Assembly (NCBI GenBank): GCA_947503835.1
Contig: CANNFM010000001.1
Coordinates: 1 to 64,000, forward strand
From: an uncultured Aquimarina sp.
GTDB lineage: Bacteria; Bacteroidota; Bacteroidia; Flavobacteriales; Flavobacteriaceae
DNA length: 64,000 nt
Direction: 5' to 3'
Shown here in pieces: positions 43,738 through 52,523 of this stretch. Numbering within the stretch: the stretch's first letter is position 1; every line of letters begins with the position of its first letter. Position numbers and translations under genes: made by a program. The notes beneath the pieces were generated by a model. The model searched no databases, had not been told where the DNA came from, and was given only the letters and a program-made list of their open reading frames with translations.

Positions 43738-45066
43738 TTATAATTTTATATCAGCGATCTTTATTCCAAAATAAAGTTCTAACACTTTTAGCTTGAAAAT
43801 ATAATCGAATTTATTTTGTACCTCCTGGCTTTGTGCATTTTCTAATCTAAATTTAGATTGACTAAAATCAAACGCATTGGTTAAACCAACATCGTAACGG
43901 TCTTTTGCATACTCATACGCTCTTTCTTGTGCTTTTACTGACACTAAAGCGGCTTCATAAGCTTCTGCGGAGCCTTTTGCATCAAGATAGGCTTGATATA
44001 CATTACTATCTAAGTCTAATTGCGCTTGTTCTAATTGAAACTCTGTTTGTTCAACACTTACTTTATTTCTTTTCACATCATTTCTGGCAGAAAACCCATT
44101 AAAGATAGGAACCGAAAGAGATACCCCATATGAAGTACCATCATTGGAATACAATTGCTTTATAAAAGGTGTTGAGTTTACTCCAGATTCTCGTGTACTA
44201 TACCCAAATGAACCATTAAGCGTAGGATAATAAGCTCCTCTTGCAATCTCGAGGTTTTTTTCTGCGATTAACTTATTCTGTTCTGCGATCTGTACTTCGT
44301 ACCTAGACTCTCTAGCACTTGCGATTACCTGACTTATCGGCTTCTCTAACATTTCTGATCCCGGAACCAAGTACTCTTGTTCTGCAATATCAAAACTCTC
44401 ATAGTCTTTTATTAAGAGAGTTTGCGCAAGGCCTATTCTTGCAATTTGCACAGCATTTTCAGCTTGTACAATACGAGTCAATTCATCTGCCGAAGTCGCC
44501 TCAATCTCTAAGAGATCTCCTTGTGGCAAAACACCGGCATCAACAAGATCCTTAGTTCGTTTTAACTGCTCTAAGGTAATTTCATGTTGTTTTTCGATTA
44601 CTTTTAGTGATTCTTTATTTAGCAATACCTGTAAATAACTATTAGCCACAAAAAGCGAAATATCATCTTTAGATTTTCCTAAATTATATTGACTTAACAA
44701 TTGGTTTAATTTCGCTCTTTGAAATGTTTTTAGGTTTCTTAACCCATTAAATAAAGTAATCCCTATACTAACTCCATAATTAGAAGATCTAAATGTTTCT
44801 GTTTCATTCGTATTTGTAATTGGGTTAGTTACCAGTCCAGAATTCCAAAAATTTGAAGCAGAAGCATTAAGCGTAGGTAAAAAATTTCCGAAGGCATCAA
44901 ACCTATTGATTTCAGCGTTCTCAATCTCTAAGGCTGACTGTTTTATAGTTATATTGTTCTCTAATGCATATTCAACACACTCACGCAATGTCCATTTCTT
45001 TTCTTGTGCTTGAGATGCCAACACTCCGAAAAGTGTAAAAAACAAAATTGCAATTTTAATTCTCAT
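43738..45066 (-). CDS. TolC family outer membrane efflux protein
   Basis: A 442-residue outer-membrane channel of the TolC family with signal peptide (about 1-20). It has two homologous halves, each with long heptad-like helices (SLEVIEKQHEITLEQLKRTKDLVDAG and the second-half QTEFQLEQAQLDLDSNVYQAY), and the typical NFLPTLNAS and YYPTLNGSFGYS segments. Last gene of the operon ATPase-permease-permease-adaptor-TolC, so it forms the exit duct of the pump. Confidence 0.93.
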   Translation of the reverse strand: MRIKIAILFFTLFGVLASQAQEKKWTLRECVEYALENNITIKQSALEIENAEINRFDAFGNFLPTLNASASNFWNSGLVTNPITNTNETETFRSSNYGVSIGITLFNGLRNLKTFQRAKLNQLLSQYNLGKSKDDISLFVANSYLQVLLNKESLKVIEKQHEITLEQLKRTKDLVDAGVLPQGDLLEIEATSADELTRIVQAENAVQIARIGLAQTLLIKDYESFDIAEQEYLVPGSEMLEKPISQVIASARESRYEVQIAEQNKLIAEKNLEIARGAYYPTLNGSFGYSTRESGVNSTPFIKQLYSNDGTSYGVSLSVPIFNGFSARNDVKRNKVSVEQTEFQLEQAQLDLDSNVYQAYLDAKGSAEAYEAALVSVKAQERAYEYAKDRYDVGLTNAFDFSQSKFRLENAQSQEVQNKFDYIFKLKVLELYFGIKIADIKL

Positions 45067-45142
45067 AATGTCTATTTGTGTATAATTGACCTGATTTTAG
45101 TACAGTTGTTTTTTAAAATCAGCTATTCTATTGCTATTTACC

Positions 45143-46264
45143 TTAATCTTGATCTTCTTCACCTTCTTTCTTTACGGGCTCTGTTTTGCTCCAAACTTTA
45201 ATGTCATCTTCTTCAGTCACTCCTGATAATATTTCGACATTAATTCCATCAGACAGTCCTATTTCAATATCTCTTCGTTCAAATTCCTGATCTCCGGTTT
45301 GTATCTCTACGAATGGTTTTTCGGTCTCTCTATCAAATTGCAAAAGGGCTTCTTTAATCGCCAAAACATCATTTTTGGTATCCAATACAATCGAAGCATT
45401 GGCACTATATCCAGCTCGTATAAAGTAAGATTCATCAAGAAAAACCTCTCCTTCTATCTTAAATTGAACAGCTCCTTGTTCTTCACTACCTTTTGGGGCG
45501 ATAAACTTAAGTTTAGCTTCAAATTCTTTATCTCTAATCGCACCTAAGCTAACCTTAAGTGGCATATCTATTTTAAGTTTATTTACCTCGGCTTCGTCTA
45601 CCTTTCCTTCAAAAATCATCTTAGCAAGATCTGCTATCGTTGCTACAGTAGTACCATCATTAAAGTTATTACTCTGAATCACCTGATCACCTTCTTCTAT
45701 CGGGATCTCTAAAACAGTCCCTGCAACTGAAGCTCTAATATTTGTAATCGCCTGTGCTCCCCCAGTAGATCCTTGACGTATGATCTGAAGGTCATTTCTT
45801 GCATTATTTACTTCTTGCTTAGCCTGATCAAAACGCAATTGTATATTTTGAAAATCTTGAGTAGATATTACTCCTTTATCAAACAACGCTTTGTTACGGT
45901 CAAAATCTTGTTTGGCATTAGCCAGGCTTATGTCTGCATTCTTAACTCGCCCTCTTGCGCTATTTAATGATTGCTCATCAGGAACTACTTTTACCTTAGC
46001 TATTAAATCTCCTGTTTTTATTGGCGCTCCTTCTTTTACATATATTTTTTCTATAATTCCGGAGACCTGTGGCTTGATTTCTACTTCTTCTTCTGGCACC
46101 ACTTTCCCTGTAGCTACTGTTTTTTCTTCAATAGAGGTTTTAAAAGCTTTTTCTGTAGTAAATACTATAGGTGATTTACTATTAGAATCTATTAGATATT
46201 TACCCGAAAAACCAAGTAAGGCTACAAAAACTACGATTAATAAAATTTTAAAAAACTTTTTCAT
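45143..46264 (-). CDS. Periplasmic adaptor (MacA/RND-type membrane fusion protein)
   Basis: A 373-residue membrane fusion protein with one N-terminal membrane helix (about 6-23). The lipoyl/barrel-hybrid half-motif VSGIIEKIYVKEGAPIKTGDLIAKV is followed by a helical hairpin (ADISLANAKQDFDRNKALFDKG) and a second lipoyl half (ASVAGTVLEIPIEEGDQV). It would bridge the ABC permeases to TolC. The 33-bp gap to the upstream permease gene supports an operon. Confidence 0.92.
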   Translation of the reverse strand: MKKFFKILLIVVFVALLGFSGKYLIDSNSKSPIVFTTEKAFKTSIEEKTVATGKVVPEEEVEIKPQVSGIIEKIYVKEGAPIKTGDLIAKVKVVPDEQSLNSARGRVKNADISLANAKQDFDRNKALFDKGVISTQDFQNIQLRFDQAKQEVNNARNDLQIIRQGSTGGAQAITNIRASVAGTVLEIPIEEGDQVIQSNNFNDGTTVATIADLAKMIFEGKVDEAEVNKLKIDMPLKVSLGAIRDKEFEAKLKFIAPKGSEEQGAVQFKIEGEVFLDESYFIRAGYSANASIVLDTKNDVLAIKEALLQFDRETEKPFVEIQTGDQEFERRDIEIGLSDGINVEILSGVTEEDDIKVWSKTEPVKKEGEEDQD

Positions 46265-46297
46265 TTGACTGATTATAGATTATTCTGATTTATTATT

Positions 46298-47560
46298 TTA
46301 TTCTTCTCTTAATGCTTCGATAGGTTTTATACTTACTGCTTTTTGTGCTGGGATAAGACCAATTAAAGTTCCTAATAAAACGATAGATAACAATGCTCCG
46401 ATCGCTGCAAAGAAATCTACAGAGGGGTTTAATATTGGTATATCATCATTGTTACCTATGGCAGTATTGATCCCCCAAAGTACCAAGGTTCCAAAAACAA
46501 AACCAATAAGTCCCGCTACGAATGTAAGTAAAACAGATTCTAGCATGATTTGCCCTCTTACTTCTGCAGGTGTGGCTCCTAGTGCTCTTCTTACCCCTAT
46601 CTCTCTGGTGCGCTCTTTTACTGTAATTAGAAGTACATTACCGATAGCAATCACTCCGGCGATTAGCGTTGCAATACCCACGATATAGGTTATCAATCGC
46701 ATCCCTGATAAGAATCCACTAACCTTAGCTACCTCTTTTCCTAAGTTAAAACTACCAAAGGCCTGAGTATCATCTGGATGTACATTATGCATTCTTTTAA
46801 GCATTGTTTTTATGGTGGCTTCTGTATTCACAATATTTTTGTCTTGTTTTGCCGTAATCACCATCCATGATATATCCTTACCTTGATTAAAAATCGTTTG
46901 AAATGTAGTAAATGGTAAAAAAATAGAGTCGTCTCCTTCAAATCCCGATTGCGTTGGTTTATACACCCCAATAACCTTAAAATAAATTCCGTTGATCCTT
47001 ACAAAATCTCCAATAGCCTCTTCATCTTTATCATAGAATTGTTTATAAATATCCTCCCCTATTACACAAACCTTACGTTCGTACTTAATATCTTCTTCAT
47101 TAATAAACCTGCCACCATCAAATATCTTTTTCTTTGAAACTTTATCTATAGTTGGATAATCTCCGAACACTTTAAAAGCACCTGATTTAGATCCTCTCAC
47201 AAATTGCCCTGGTGGTGTTCCCCATTGACCGGTAACATTGCGCGGAGTAATATATTCGATATCATCTACCTGAGATTCTAAAGTTGCTACATCGTCAAGG
47301 GTAAGTTGCATTCTTCGCCCTCGCTTAAAACCACCATTGGGGATACTGGTTTGTTGTCCCCAAACAAACATGGTATTGGTCGCAAAATCATTAAACTGGC
47401 TTCTGAAGCTATTATCAAGTCCTTTGGCCATACCCAAAAGAATGACAAACAAGAATACTCCCCATGTAACTCCAATGACCGTGATCACTGTTCTGATTTT
47501 ATTCTTACGAATCGCACCATATATTTCTTGCCAAGTATCTTTTTCGAATATAAACTTCAT
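46298..47560 (-). CDS. MacB-like ABC transporter permease (second)
   Basis: A 420-residue FtsX/MacB-type permease with an N-terminal membrane helix, a large periplasmic MacB core domain (about 45-285) and three C-terminal helices, ending ALREE. TVKERTREIGVRRALGATPAEVRGQIMLESVLLT is the conserved coupling region facing the ATPase. It is paralogous to the next permease gene; 16 bp apart, so a heterodimeric permease is likely. Confidence 0.92.
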   Translation of the reverse strand: MKFIFEKDTWQEIYGAIRKNKIRTVITVIGVTWGVFLFVILLGMAKGLDNSFRSQFNDFATNTMFVWGQQTSIPNGGFKRGRRMQLTLDDVATLESQVDDIEYITPRNVTGQWGTPPGQFVRGSKSGAFKVFGDYPTIDKVSKKKIFDGGRFINEEDIKYERKVCVIGEDIYKQFYDKDEEAIGDFVRINGIYFKVIGVYKPTQSGFEGDDSIFLPFTTFQTIFNQGKDISWMVITAKQDKNIVNTEATIKTMLKRMHNVHPDDTQAFGSFNLGKEVAKVSGFLSGMRLITYIVGIATLIAGVIAIGNVLLITVKERTREIGVRRALGATPAEVRGQIMLESVLLTFVAGLIGFVFGTLVLWGINTAIGNNDDIPILNPSVDFFAAIGALLSIVLLGTLIGLIPAQKAVSIKPIEALREE

Positions 47561-47576
47561 ACCAACTTGATTTTAA

Positions 47577-48806
47577 TTATTCATCTCTTAACGCAATAAT
47601 AGGCTTTATTCTGGCGGCTCTTCTTGCAGGTATATACCCCGCTAATAGGCCTGCTAGAATTAATGTTATAGTAGCTACAACAATAACACCTGTATCTACC
47701 TTGGGATTAAGAATAAAAAACTCTTCTAAATTATTACCTATTAATTTAAGTGCAAAAATTCCTAAAAGTAAACCGACATATCCCGCAACAGAAGTGATTA
47801 AAACCGATTCTTGCAATACCATTGCTATTATTGATTTAGGTGATGCTCCCAAAGCTTTTCTAATCCCTAACTCTTTAGTTCTTTCTTTAATACTAAAAGT
47901 CATAATATTACCGATACCTATAACTCCTGAAATCAAGGTACCAATACCAACTATAAAAATTATAAGGTAAATTCCTCCCAGAATCACCATGGTTTCTTTA
48001 ATATCCTCTGCAAAACTTCGAACTCTAATTGCGCTTTGATCATCTGGAGCCACCTTAAACTTTTCTTTAAAATCTTCTTTTATTTGATCGGCAAATGCTA
48101 TTGCCTGCTCAGAGCTCATTGCCATGTTGTATGACAAGTTAATCTGATTTATATGGTCATTATTACCAAAAAGTAATTGAACTGTTGTATAAGGAATATA
48201 AATGATTCGTTCTTCGTTATCGCCTCCGCTATCTTGAAAAACACCAACAACTTTGTAGGGTATACCATCTACATCCAACATTTTGCCTAAGGCGCTTTTA
48301 TTTTTAAAAAGGTCTTTTTCTACTAATCTTCCGATTACGATATTCTTGGTACGTTCTTTTACATCGGTTTCATTAATATATCGACCTTTCATCATTATTG
48401 TCTTTTCTAGATACTGATGGTCTTGGTTAACTGCTCTTATATTATAACTACCTGATTCTTTTTCATATTTAGCCTGACTATTTCTATACACTCTTGGTGT
48501 AGCAAATTCTACTTTACCTATATAATTGCTTTTGATAAACTCAAAATCTTCATTCTTGAATTGAATTTTTCTATTTTCCTGAAAGCCTTTGTATGCTTTT
48601 GAAGTATTTCCCGAACTTATAAAAATGATATTTTGGGCATCATCAACAAAACTGCTTAAAAAACTATTAAGTAACCCATTACCCAATCCCAACAACACAG
48701 TAAAGATTAAGATCCCTAAAGCCACAGTAAACCCAGAAAGAAACGTACGTAGTTTGTTTTTTCCTATTGCTTCAAATATTTCTTGCCATCTGTCTCTATC
48801 CAACAT
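47577..48806 (-). CDS. MacB-like ABC transporter permease (first)
   Basis: A 409-residue MacB/FtsX permease with the same topology as its neighbour. SIKERTKELGIRKALGASPKSIIAMVLQESVLIT is the coupling region, ending ALRDE. The start overlaps the ATPase stop by 11 bp, indicating translational coupling. E. coli MacB fuses the ATPase and permease in one chain; here the functions are separate and the permease is duplicated. Confidence 0.92.
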   Translation of the reverse strand: MLDRDRWQEIFEAIGKNKLRTFLSGFTVALGILIFTVLLGLGNGLLNSFLSSFVDDAQNIIFISSGNTSKAYKGFQENRKIQFKNEDFEFIKSNYIGKVEFATPRVYRNSQAKYEKESGSYNIRAVNQDHQYLEKTIMMKGRYINETDVKERTKNIVIGRLVEKDLFKNKSALGKMLDVDGIPYKVVGVFQDSGGDNEERIIYIPYTTVQLLFGNNDHINQINLSYNMAMSSEQAIAFADQIKEDFKEKFKVAPDDQSAIRVRSFAEDIKETMVILGGIYLIIFIVGIGTLISGVIGIGNIMTFSIKERTKELGIRKALGASPKSIIAMVLQESVLITSVAGYVGLLLGIFALKLIGNNLEEFFILNPKVDTGVIVVATITLILAGLLAGYIPARRAARIKPIIALRDE

Positions 48807-49500
48807 ATTGGGATGCTCTTACCTGTTCTACTTTTTTATCTTCTACGATAACACCATCCTTAAGATGTACAATACGCTTACACATATCGGCGATATCCTG
48901 TTCGTGCGTTACTACCAGTATTGTTTTTCCTTCATCATTGATGCTTTGAATGATATCCATAACTTCATAAGAGGTTGTACTATCTAATGCCCCAGTAGGT
49001 TCATCGGCTAGTAATACTTTAGGATCGGCTGCAAGAGCTCTCGCGATTGCAACACGTTGTTTTTGCCCTCCAGAAAGTTCGCTAGGTAAATGTGTTGCCC
49101 AATCAGCCAAACCAACTTTACCGAGATAACTCATTGCGGTCTCGGTTCTCTCTTTTCGTTTTTTACGTTGATAATATAATGGCAATGCAACATTCTCTAA
49201 TGCGGTCTTATAATTAATAAGATTAAATGATTGAAAAACAAAACCCAAGAATTTATTGCGATACTGTGCGGCTTTGGTTTCATTTAGGCCTTTGATAGGC
49301 ACATTGTCTAAGAAATAACTACCACTATCGGCCTCATCTAACATTCCTAAAATATTAAGCAATGTGGATTTCCCAGAACCCGATGACCCCATTATAGCTA
49401 CCAATTCTCCATCTTCAACACTAAAATCTATTCCTTTAAGAACATGAAGAGAATTACTACCCATCTGGTAAGATTTATGTAAGTCTTTAATTTCAATCAT
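48796..49500 (-). CDS. ABC transporter ATP-binding protein (MacB/LolD type)
   Basis: A 234-residue ATPase. Walker A GSSGSGKST (38-46), Q-loop, signature LSGGQKQRVAIARAL and Walker B VLLADEPTG are complete. It is first in the efflux operon; operator-like repeats lie 134-177 bp upstream. The substrate of the pump is unknown; antibiotics, lipoproteins or peptides are exported by relatives. Confidence 0.95.
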   Translation of the reverse strand: MIEIKDLHKSYQMGSNSLHVLKGIDFSVEDGELVAIMGSSGSGKSTLLNILGMLDEADSGSYFLDNVPIKGLNETKAAQYRNKFLGFVFQSFNLINYKTALENVALPLYYQRKKRKERTETAMSYLGKVGLADWATHLPSELSGGQKQRVAIARALAADPKVLLADEPTGALDSTTSYEVMDIIQSINDEGKTILVVTHEQDIADMCKRIVHLKDGVIVEDKKVEQVRASQYVG

Positions 49501-49719
49501 AACACTTGATTAAGATACAAAAGATGCCAAACGCATCTGAATTAATTAATGACTCACCACTGCCTTTTTAACAAAATTTTAGATCAATCCTCTAGTTTTT
49601 CCCCTTGAAGACTTTTGAATGGCTAGTGCAGTCTTGTTACATAAGACTAACATGATATCATTTTTGTTACAGACTAAGTTGTTATGAAAATGTTAAAAAT
49701 TTATATCTAACGTAATTTA
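49501..49719 (-). promoter_or_regulatory. Leader region of the efflux operon with phased direct repeats
   Basis: 219 bp upstream of the ATPase gene. It contains TTGTTACATAAGACTAA (49634-49650) and TTGTTACAGACTAAG (49664-49678), imperfect direct repeats whose starts are 30 bp apart, about three helical turns. An inverted repeat AGTCTT / AAGACT (49630-49648) overlaps the first. No exact promoter was assigned. Confidence 0.45.
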
Positions 49720-49950
49720 CTACTTCTTAAGACTTGTGGGTTTTTTCTTATTCTTGTAGATAAAATACCCTACAGCACCGATTAGGATGTACGGAACAAT
49801 CATTAGGTAAACAATACCATTATTGATTCCTTTTGCTGTTTCCTGGCCTTCTTCACTTTCTAAAACAGCTCTGCACATAGCACATTGGGCTTCAGCCGGA
49901 ATAGAGAACAGCAATAATAAAATCGATATGTATAGAATTTTGGTTTTCAT
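49720..49950 (-). CDS. Small membrane protein with CxxC motif, oxidase cluster
   Basis: A 76-residue protein from the ATG at 49950 (an extension to 49989 lacks a signal sequence). It has a signal peptide (about 1-20, MKTKILYISILLLLFSIPAEA), then QCAMCRAVLES with a CxxC pair just outside the membrane, and one C-terminal helix (GIVYLMIVPYILIGAVGYFIY). It follows the DUF420 and SCO genes of the cytochrome oxidase cluster, so a copper- or redox-related assembly role is plausible but not established. Confidence 0.72.
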   Translation of the reverse strand: MKTKILYISILLLLFSIPAEAQCAMCRAVLESEEGQETAKGINNGIVYLMIVPYILIGAVGYFIYKNKKKPTSLKK

Positions 49951-49981
49951 AACTACTTCGACAAGCCCAGTATGACTTTTT

Positions 49982-50524
49982 TTAGACATAATAAGGTGAA
50001 ATCATCAAATATACAATCACTCCACTTATAGCAACATACAGCCATATTGGGAATGTAATTCTGGCGATCTTACGATGTTTATCAAATCGTTTCGCTAAAG
50101 CTCGAACATAGGTAACCAATACAAAAGGAATAACAACCACAGATAATACGATATGCGTAATCAAAATAAAATAATACACATATCGTACAGCCCCTTCTCC
50201 TCCGTATTTAGTAGAGTCACTAGTCATATGATAAGCCACATACATGATCAAGAAAAGTATAGAGCATAGAATTGCTGTTTTCATTAACTTCTCGTGTAAT
50301 TCTATTTTTTTGTTTTTCACAGCCCAAAATGCAGCGATTAAAACAACAGCAGTTAAACCATTTATTGAAGCATAAATAGGTGGCAAGAAAGTAAGAGGTT
50401 GAACATCAAAGCCCATCCTCCTTAGGTTAACTCCAAACAAAGCAGCCACCGCAACAGGAATAATTATTGATAGGATAACAATCCATTTGTTATATTTTTT
50501 TTCTACTGCCGATATATTATTCAT
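49982..50524 (-). CDS. DUF420 membrane protein
   Basis: A 180-residue protein with five likely membrane helices (family DUF420/YozB). Conserved histidines occur in helices, for example in KLMKTAILCSILFLIMYVAYHM and YFILITHIVLSVV. The family is found with cytochrome oxidase genes and is considered an oxidase assembly factor. The start overlaps the SCO stop by 8 bp. Confidence 0.88.
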   Translation of the reverse strand: MNNISAVEKKYNKWIVILSIIIPVAVAALFGVNLRRMGFDVQPLTFLPPIYASINGLTAVVLIAAFWAVKNKKIELHEKLMKTAILCSILFLIMYVAYHMTSDSTKYGGEGAVRYVYYFILITHIVLSVVVIPFVLVTYVRALAKRFDKHRKIARITFPIWLYVAISGVIVYLMISPYYV

Positions 50525-51251
50525 CCTTCTTTAAAAGTTTTTTTATGTCTTCTAATAAAATAGTTATTTGTTGTTCTTCTCCACCATCATCTACTTTTTC
50601 ATCGACACCTATGGTACCTCTGTAATAAATGATAGGGTTTCCTGATGCATCGTATCGTGATCTAATATATCCTTCTTGATCGATAAGTGCAAAATAACCA
50701 TTGTGTTCAAATCCACCGGCAACTTCAGGATTCTCTGCAGCATATATATTAAAACCAGCATTAGCCAGATCATATATAGCTTCTCTATCACCGGTTAAAA
50801 AATGCCAATCAGGATCGGTTACCTTATACCTATCGGCATACTTTTTAAGCCTGTTAGGAGTATCCATTTTGGGGTTTATGGTAAATGAAGCTACTCCAAA
50901 ATCTTTATCATCCTTTAATTGATTTTGCAGATACACCAAATTTTTAGTCATTTTTGGGCATATGGTAGGACAGCTTGTAAAGAAAAATTCAGCTACATAG
51001 ACTTTGCCTTTATAGTCATGATTAGTGATTAGAATACTGTCTTGGTTAAGAAATGCAAATTCAGGTACCTTTTTTGGTTCTCCATTGATCTTAACGTAAG
51101 AAAGCTTTTCATTAGCAATAGGATTACTAGCACTCATCCTGTCATTTTTAACCACAGAAGTATTTTTTACTCGATTTACTATTCTTGGAATAAAGATGAT
51201 CCCAAAAATTAATATAATAAACGATATGCCAACGTATGAATATTTTTTCAT
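50517..51251 (-). CDS. SCO family copper chaperone
   Basis: A 244-residue SCO1/SenC protein for loading the Cu-A centre of cytochrome oxidase. From the ATG at 51251 it begins with a membrane anchor (MKKYSYVGISFIILIFGIIF). Copper ligands are visible as C94-x3-C98 (SCPTICPK) and H183 (GFEHNGY). A longer in-frame start (51344) adds 31 residues without secretion signal before the anchor and is unlikely. Confidence 0.92.
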   Translation of the reverse strand: MKKYSYVGISFIILIFGIIFIPRIVNRVKNTSVVKNDRMSASNPIANEKLSYVKINGEPKKVPEFAFLNQDSILITNHDYKGKVYVAEFFFTSCPTICPKMTKNLVYLQNQLKDDKDFGVASFTINPKMDTPNRLKKYADRYKVTDPDWHFLTGDREAIYDLANAGFNIYAAENPEVAGGFEHNGYFALIDQEGYIRSRYDASGNPIIYYRGTIGVDEKVDDGGEEQQITILLEDIKKLLKKDE

Positions 51252-51358
51252 GAGTCTTTTTATTGTTTTATAGGTCTCACGGAATCTTTGATTTTTCACA
51301 ATAAGAATAAAATACAAACTATTCCTTCTTGTTCTAAAAACCACGATTTCATCATTAT

Positions 51359-52012
51359 TTATTTGTCTTTACGATCTGCCTTATATTTTTTTAGAGCTAA
51401 GCGATATTCTGCAAGAATTACTTTGACATCATCTGTCATCACATTTGCTAAATCTGCTACAGCGCTCGCATCATAACCATACACTTTGGATTCATCTTCT
51501 TTTAGTGTTCCATCTCGACCTCTTAAACTCCCTTTTTTATCTATGATGTACACGTAATTGGTAGCAAGGTTATCATCTAATTTATGTGGAGTTTTAAGGC
51601 TATTAAATAACGTTTCTATGCTTTCCTTAGTACCGAAAAGAAATTTCCACCCAGAAACATCGGCTATATTATCTAATTCATCTAAAAGTTCCTTCGTAGC
51701 TTTTTCGCTACCATATGGCAGCACCATCACAAATTGAAAATCCTGAAACCCATGGTTCTTTTTATAAATCTTCTGATTTAGATTAAATGCATTTCCTTGT
51801 TTATTATAGATATCCTTGCCTAAAAACCCAAGTACTGTAATTTTATCTTTAAATTCAATTTGTTCTTTGGTATGGCTTTCAAAATTTTCTAAATCCCCTA
51901 TTGATTCATTTAAAATCGGAAGTTTAGCAAAATTATGAACCCCCGAAGCGAAAAACAAGTATGCAACCAATGGTAAAACAAACAAGACACCTAAAACAAG
52001 AAATTTTTTCAT
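51359..52012 (-). CDS. SCO-like/thioredoxin-fold protein without copper ligands
   Basis: A 217-residue protein with an N-terminal membrane anchor (about 1-22, LVLGVLFVLPLVAYLFFASGVHNFAKLPIL). The fold resembles SCO or thioredoxin proteins (KDKITVLGFLGKD, FQFVMVLPYGSEKATKELLDELD, NYVYIIDKKGSLRGRDG), but there is no CxxxC or cysteine in the expected site. It lies upstream of the true SCO gene in the oxidase cluster. Possibly an oxidase assembly protein; function unknown. Confidence 0.7.
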   Translation of the reverse strand: MKKFLVLGVLFVLPLVAYLFFASGVHNFAKLPILNESIGDLENFESHTKEQIEFKDKITVLGFLGKDIYNKQGNAFNLNQKIYKKNHGFQDFQFVMVLPYGSEKATKELLDELDNIADVSGWKFLFGTKESIETLFNSLKTPHKLDDNLATNYVYIIDKKGSLRGRDGTLKEDESKVYGYDASAVADLANVMTDDVKVILAEYRLALKKYKADRKDK

Positions 52013-52077
52013 TTACAAATTAACTTTGTCTTTTAATAAATAACCTTAAGGCAGGCTCAAGCCGCGTACAAAAATAG

Positions 52078-52106
52078 AAAAAGACGGTTTAAAAAACCGT
52101 CTTTTT
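52078..52106. terminator. Bidirectional terminator after the COX subunit IV gene
   Basis: Perfect stem AAAAAGACGGTTT / AAACCGTCTTTTT with a 3-nt loop. It lies in the gap behind the COX subunit IV gene, splitting the oxidase cluster into two possible transcripts. Confidence 0.9.
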
Positions 52107-52136
52107 ACAATGCTTTTAACTTAAAGATTTAAAGGA

Positions 52137-52496
52137 TTAAAAGTCCCATGCCTTATAACCTCCTTTAAATACTTCGTATATGTAATCTCCTTCTGTAAGC
52201 AGTATAAAAATCAAATAACAGATAAGAAAAATAGCAGTCCAAACGACAGCTCTTCTTAAACCTTTGGTTTCACCTTCCATGTGCATAAACGCCCAGGTTA
52301 TATAGTATGCTTTCCAGATCGTAAGGATAATGAAGATCCAGTTCAGCAACTTCATGCTAATCAAAGTTGTTTCAACTAAGAATGCAGGTTTAATAATACC
52401 TAAAATTACTTCTACTATAGTAATAACCGAAAGGATAAAAAATACTTTCCAGATTCTACCAATATTCGATTCGTGATGTGCTGTATCGTGTGCCAT
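52137..52496 (-). CDS. Cytochrome c oxidase subunit IV family protein
   Basis: A 119-residue membrane protein with three helices (VFFILSVITIVEVILGII, NWIFIILTIWKAYYITWAFM, VVWTAIFLICYLIFILL). The HMEGETKGLR segment and the N-terminal histidine-rich start (MAHDTAHHE) are usual for the Bacteroidota subunit IV. It follows the subunit III gene by 27 bp. Confidence 0.9.
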   Translation of the reverse strand: MAHDTAHHESNIGRIWKVFFILSVITIVEVILGIIKPAFLVETTLISMKLLNWIFIILTIWKAYYITWAFMHMEGETKGLRRAVVWTAIFLICYLIFILLTEGDYIYEVFKGGYKAWDF

Positions 52497-52523
52497 ATTA
52501 TTATATAACTCTTTATTTTTTTA

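Noticed and set aside
43716..43740. Terminator after the TolC gene
   Set aside because: An 8-bp A/T-rich stem overlaps the stop codon but no T run follows on the minus strand, so I did not call it.
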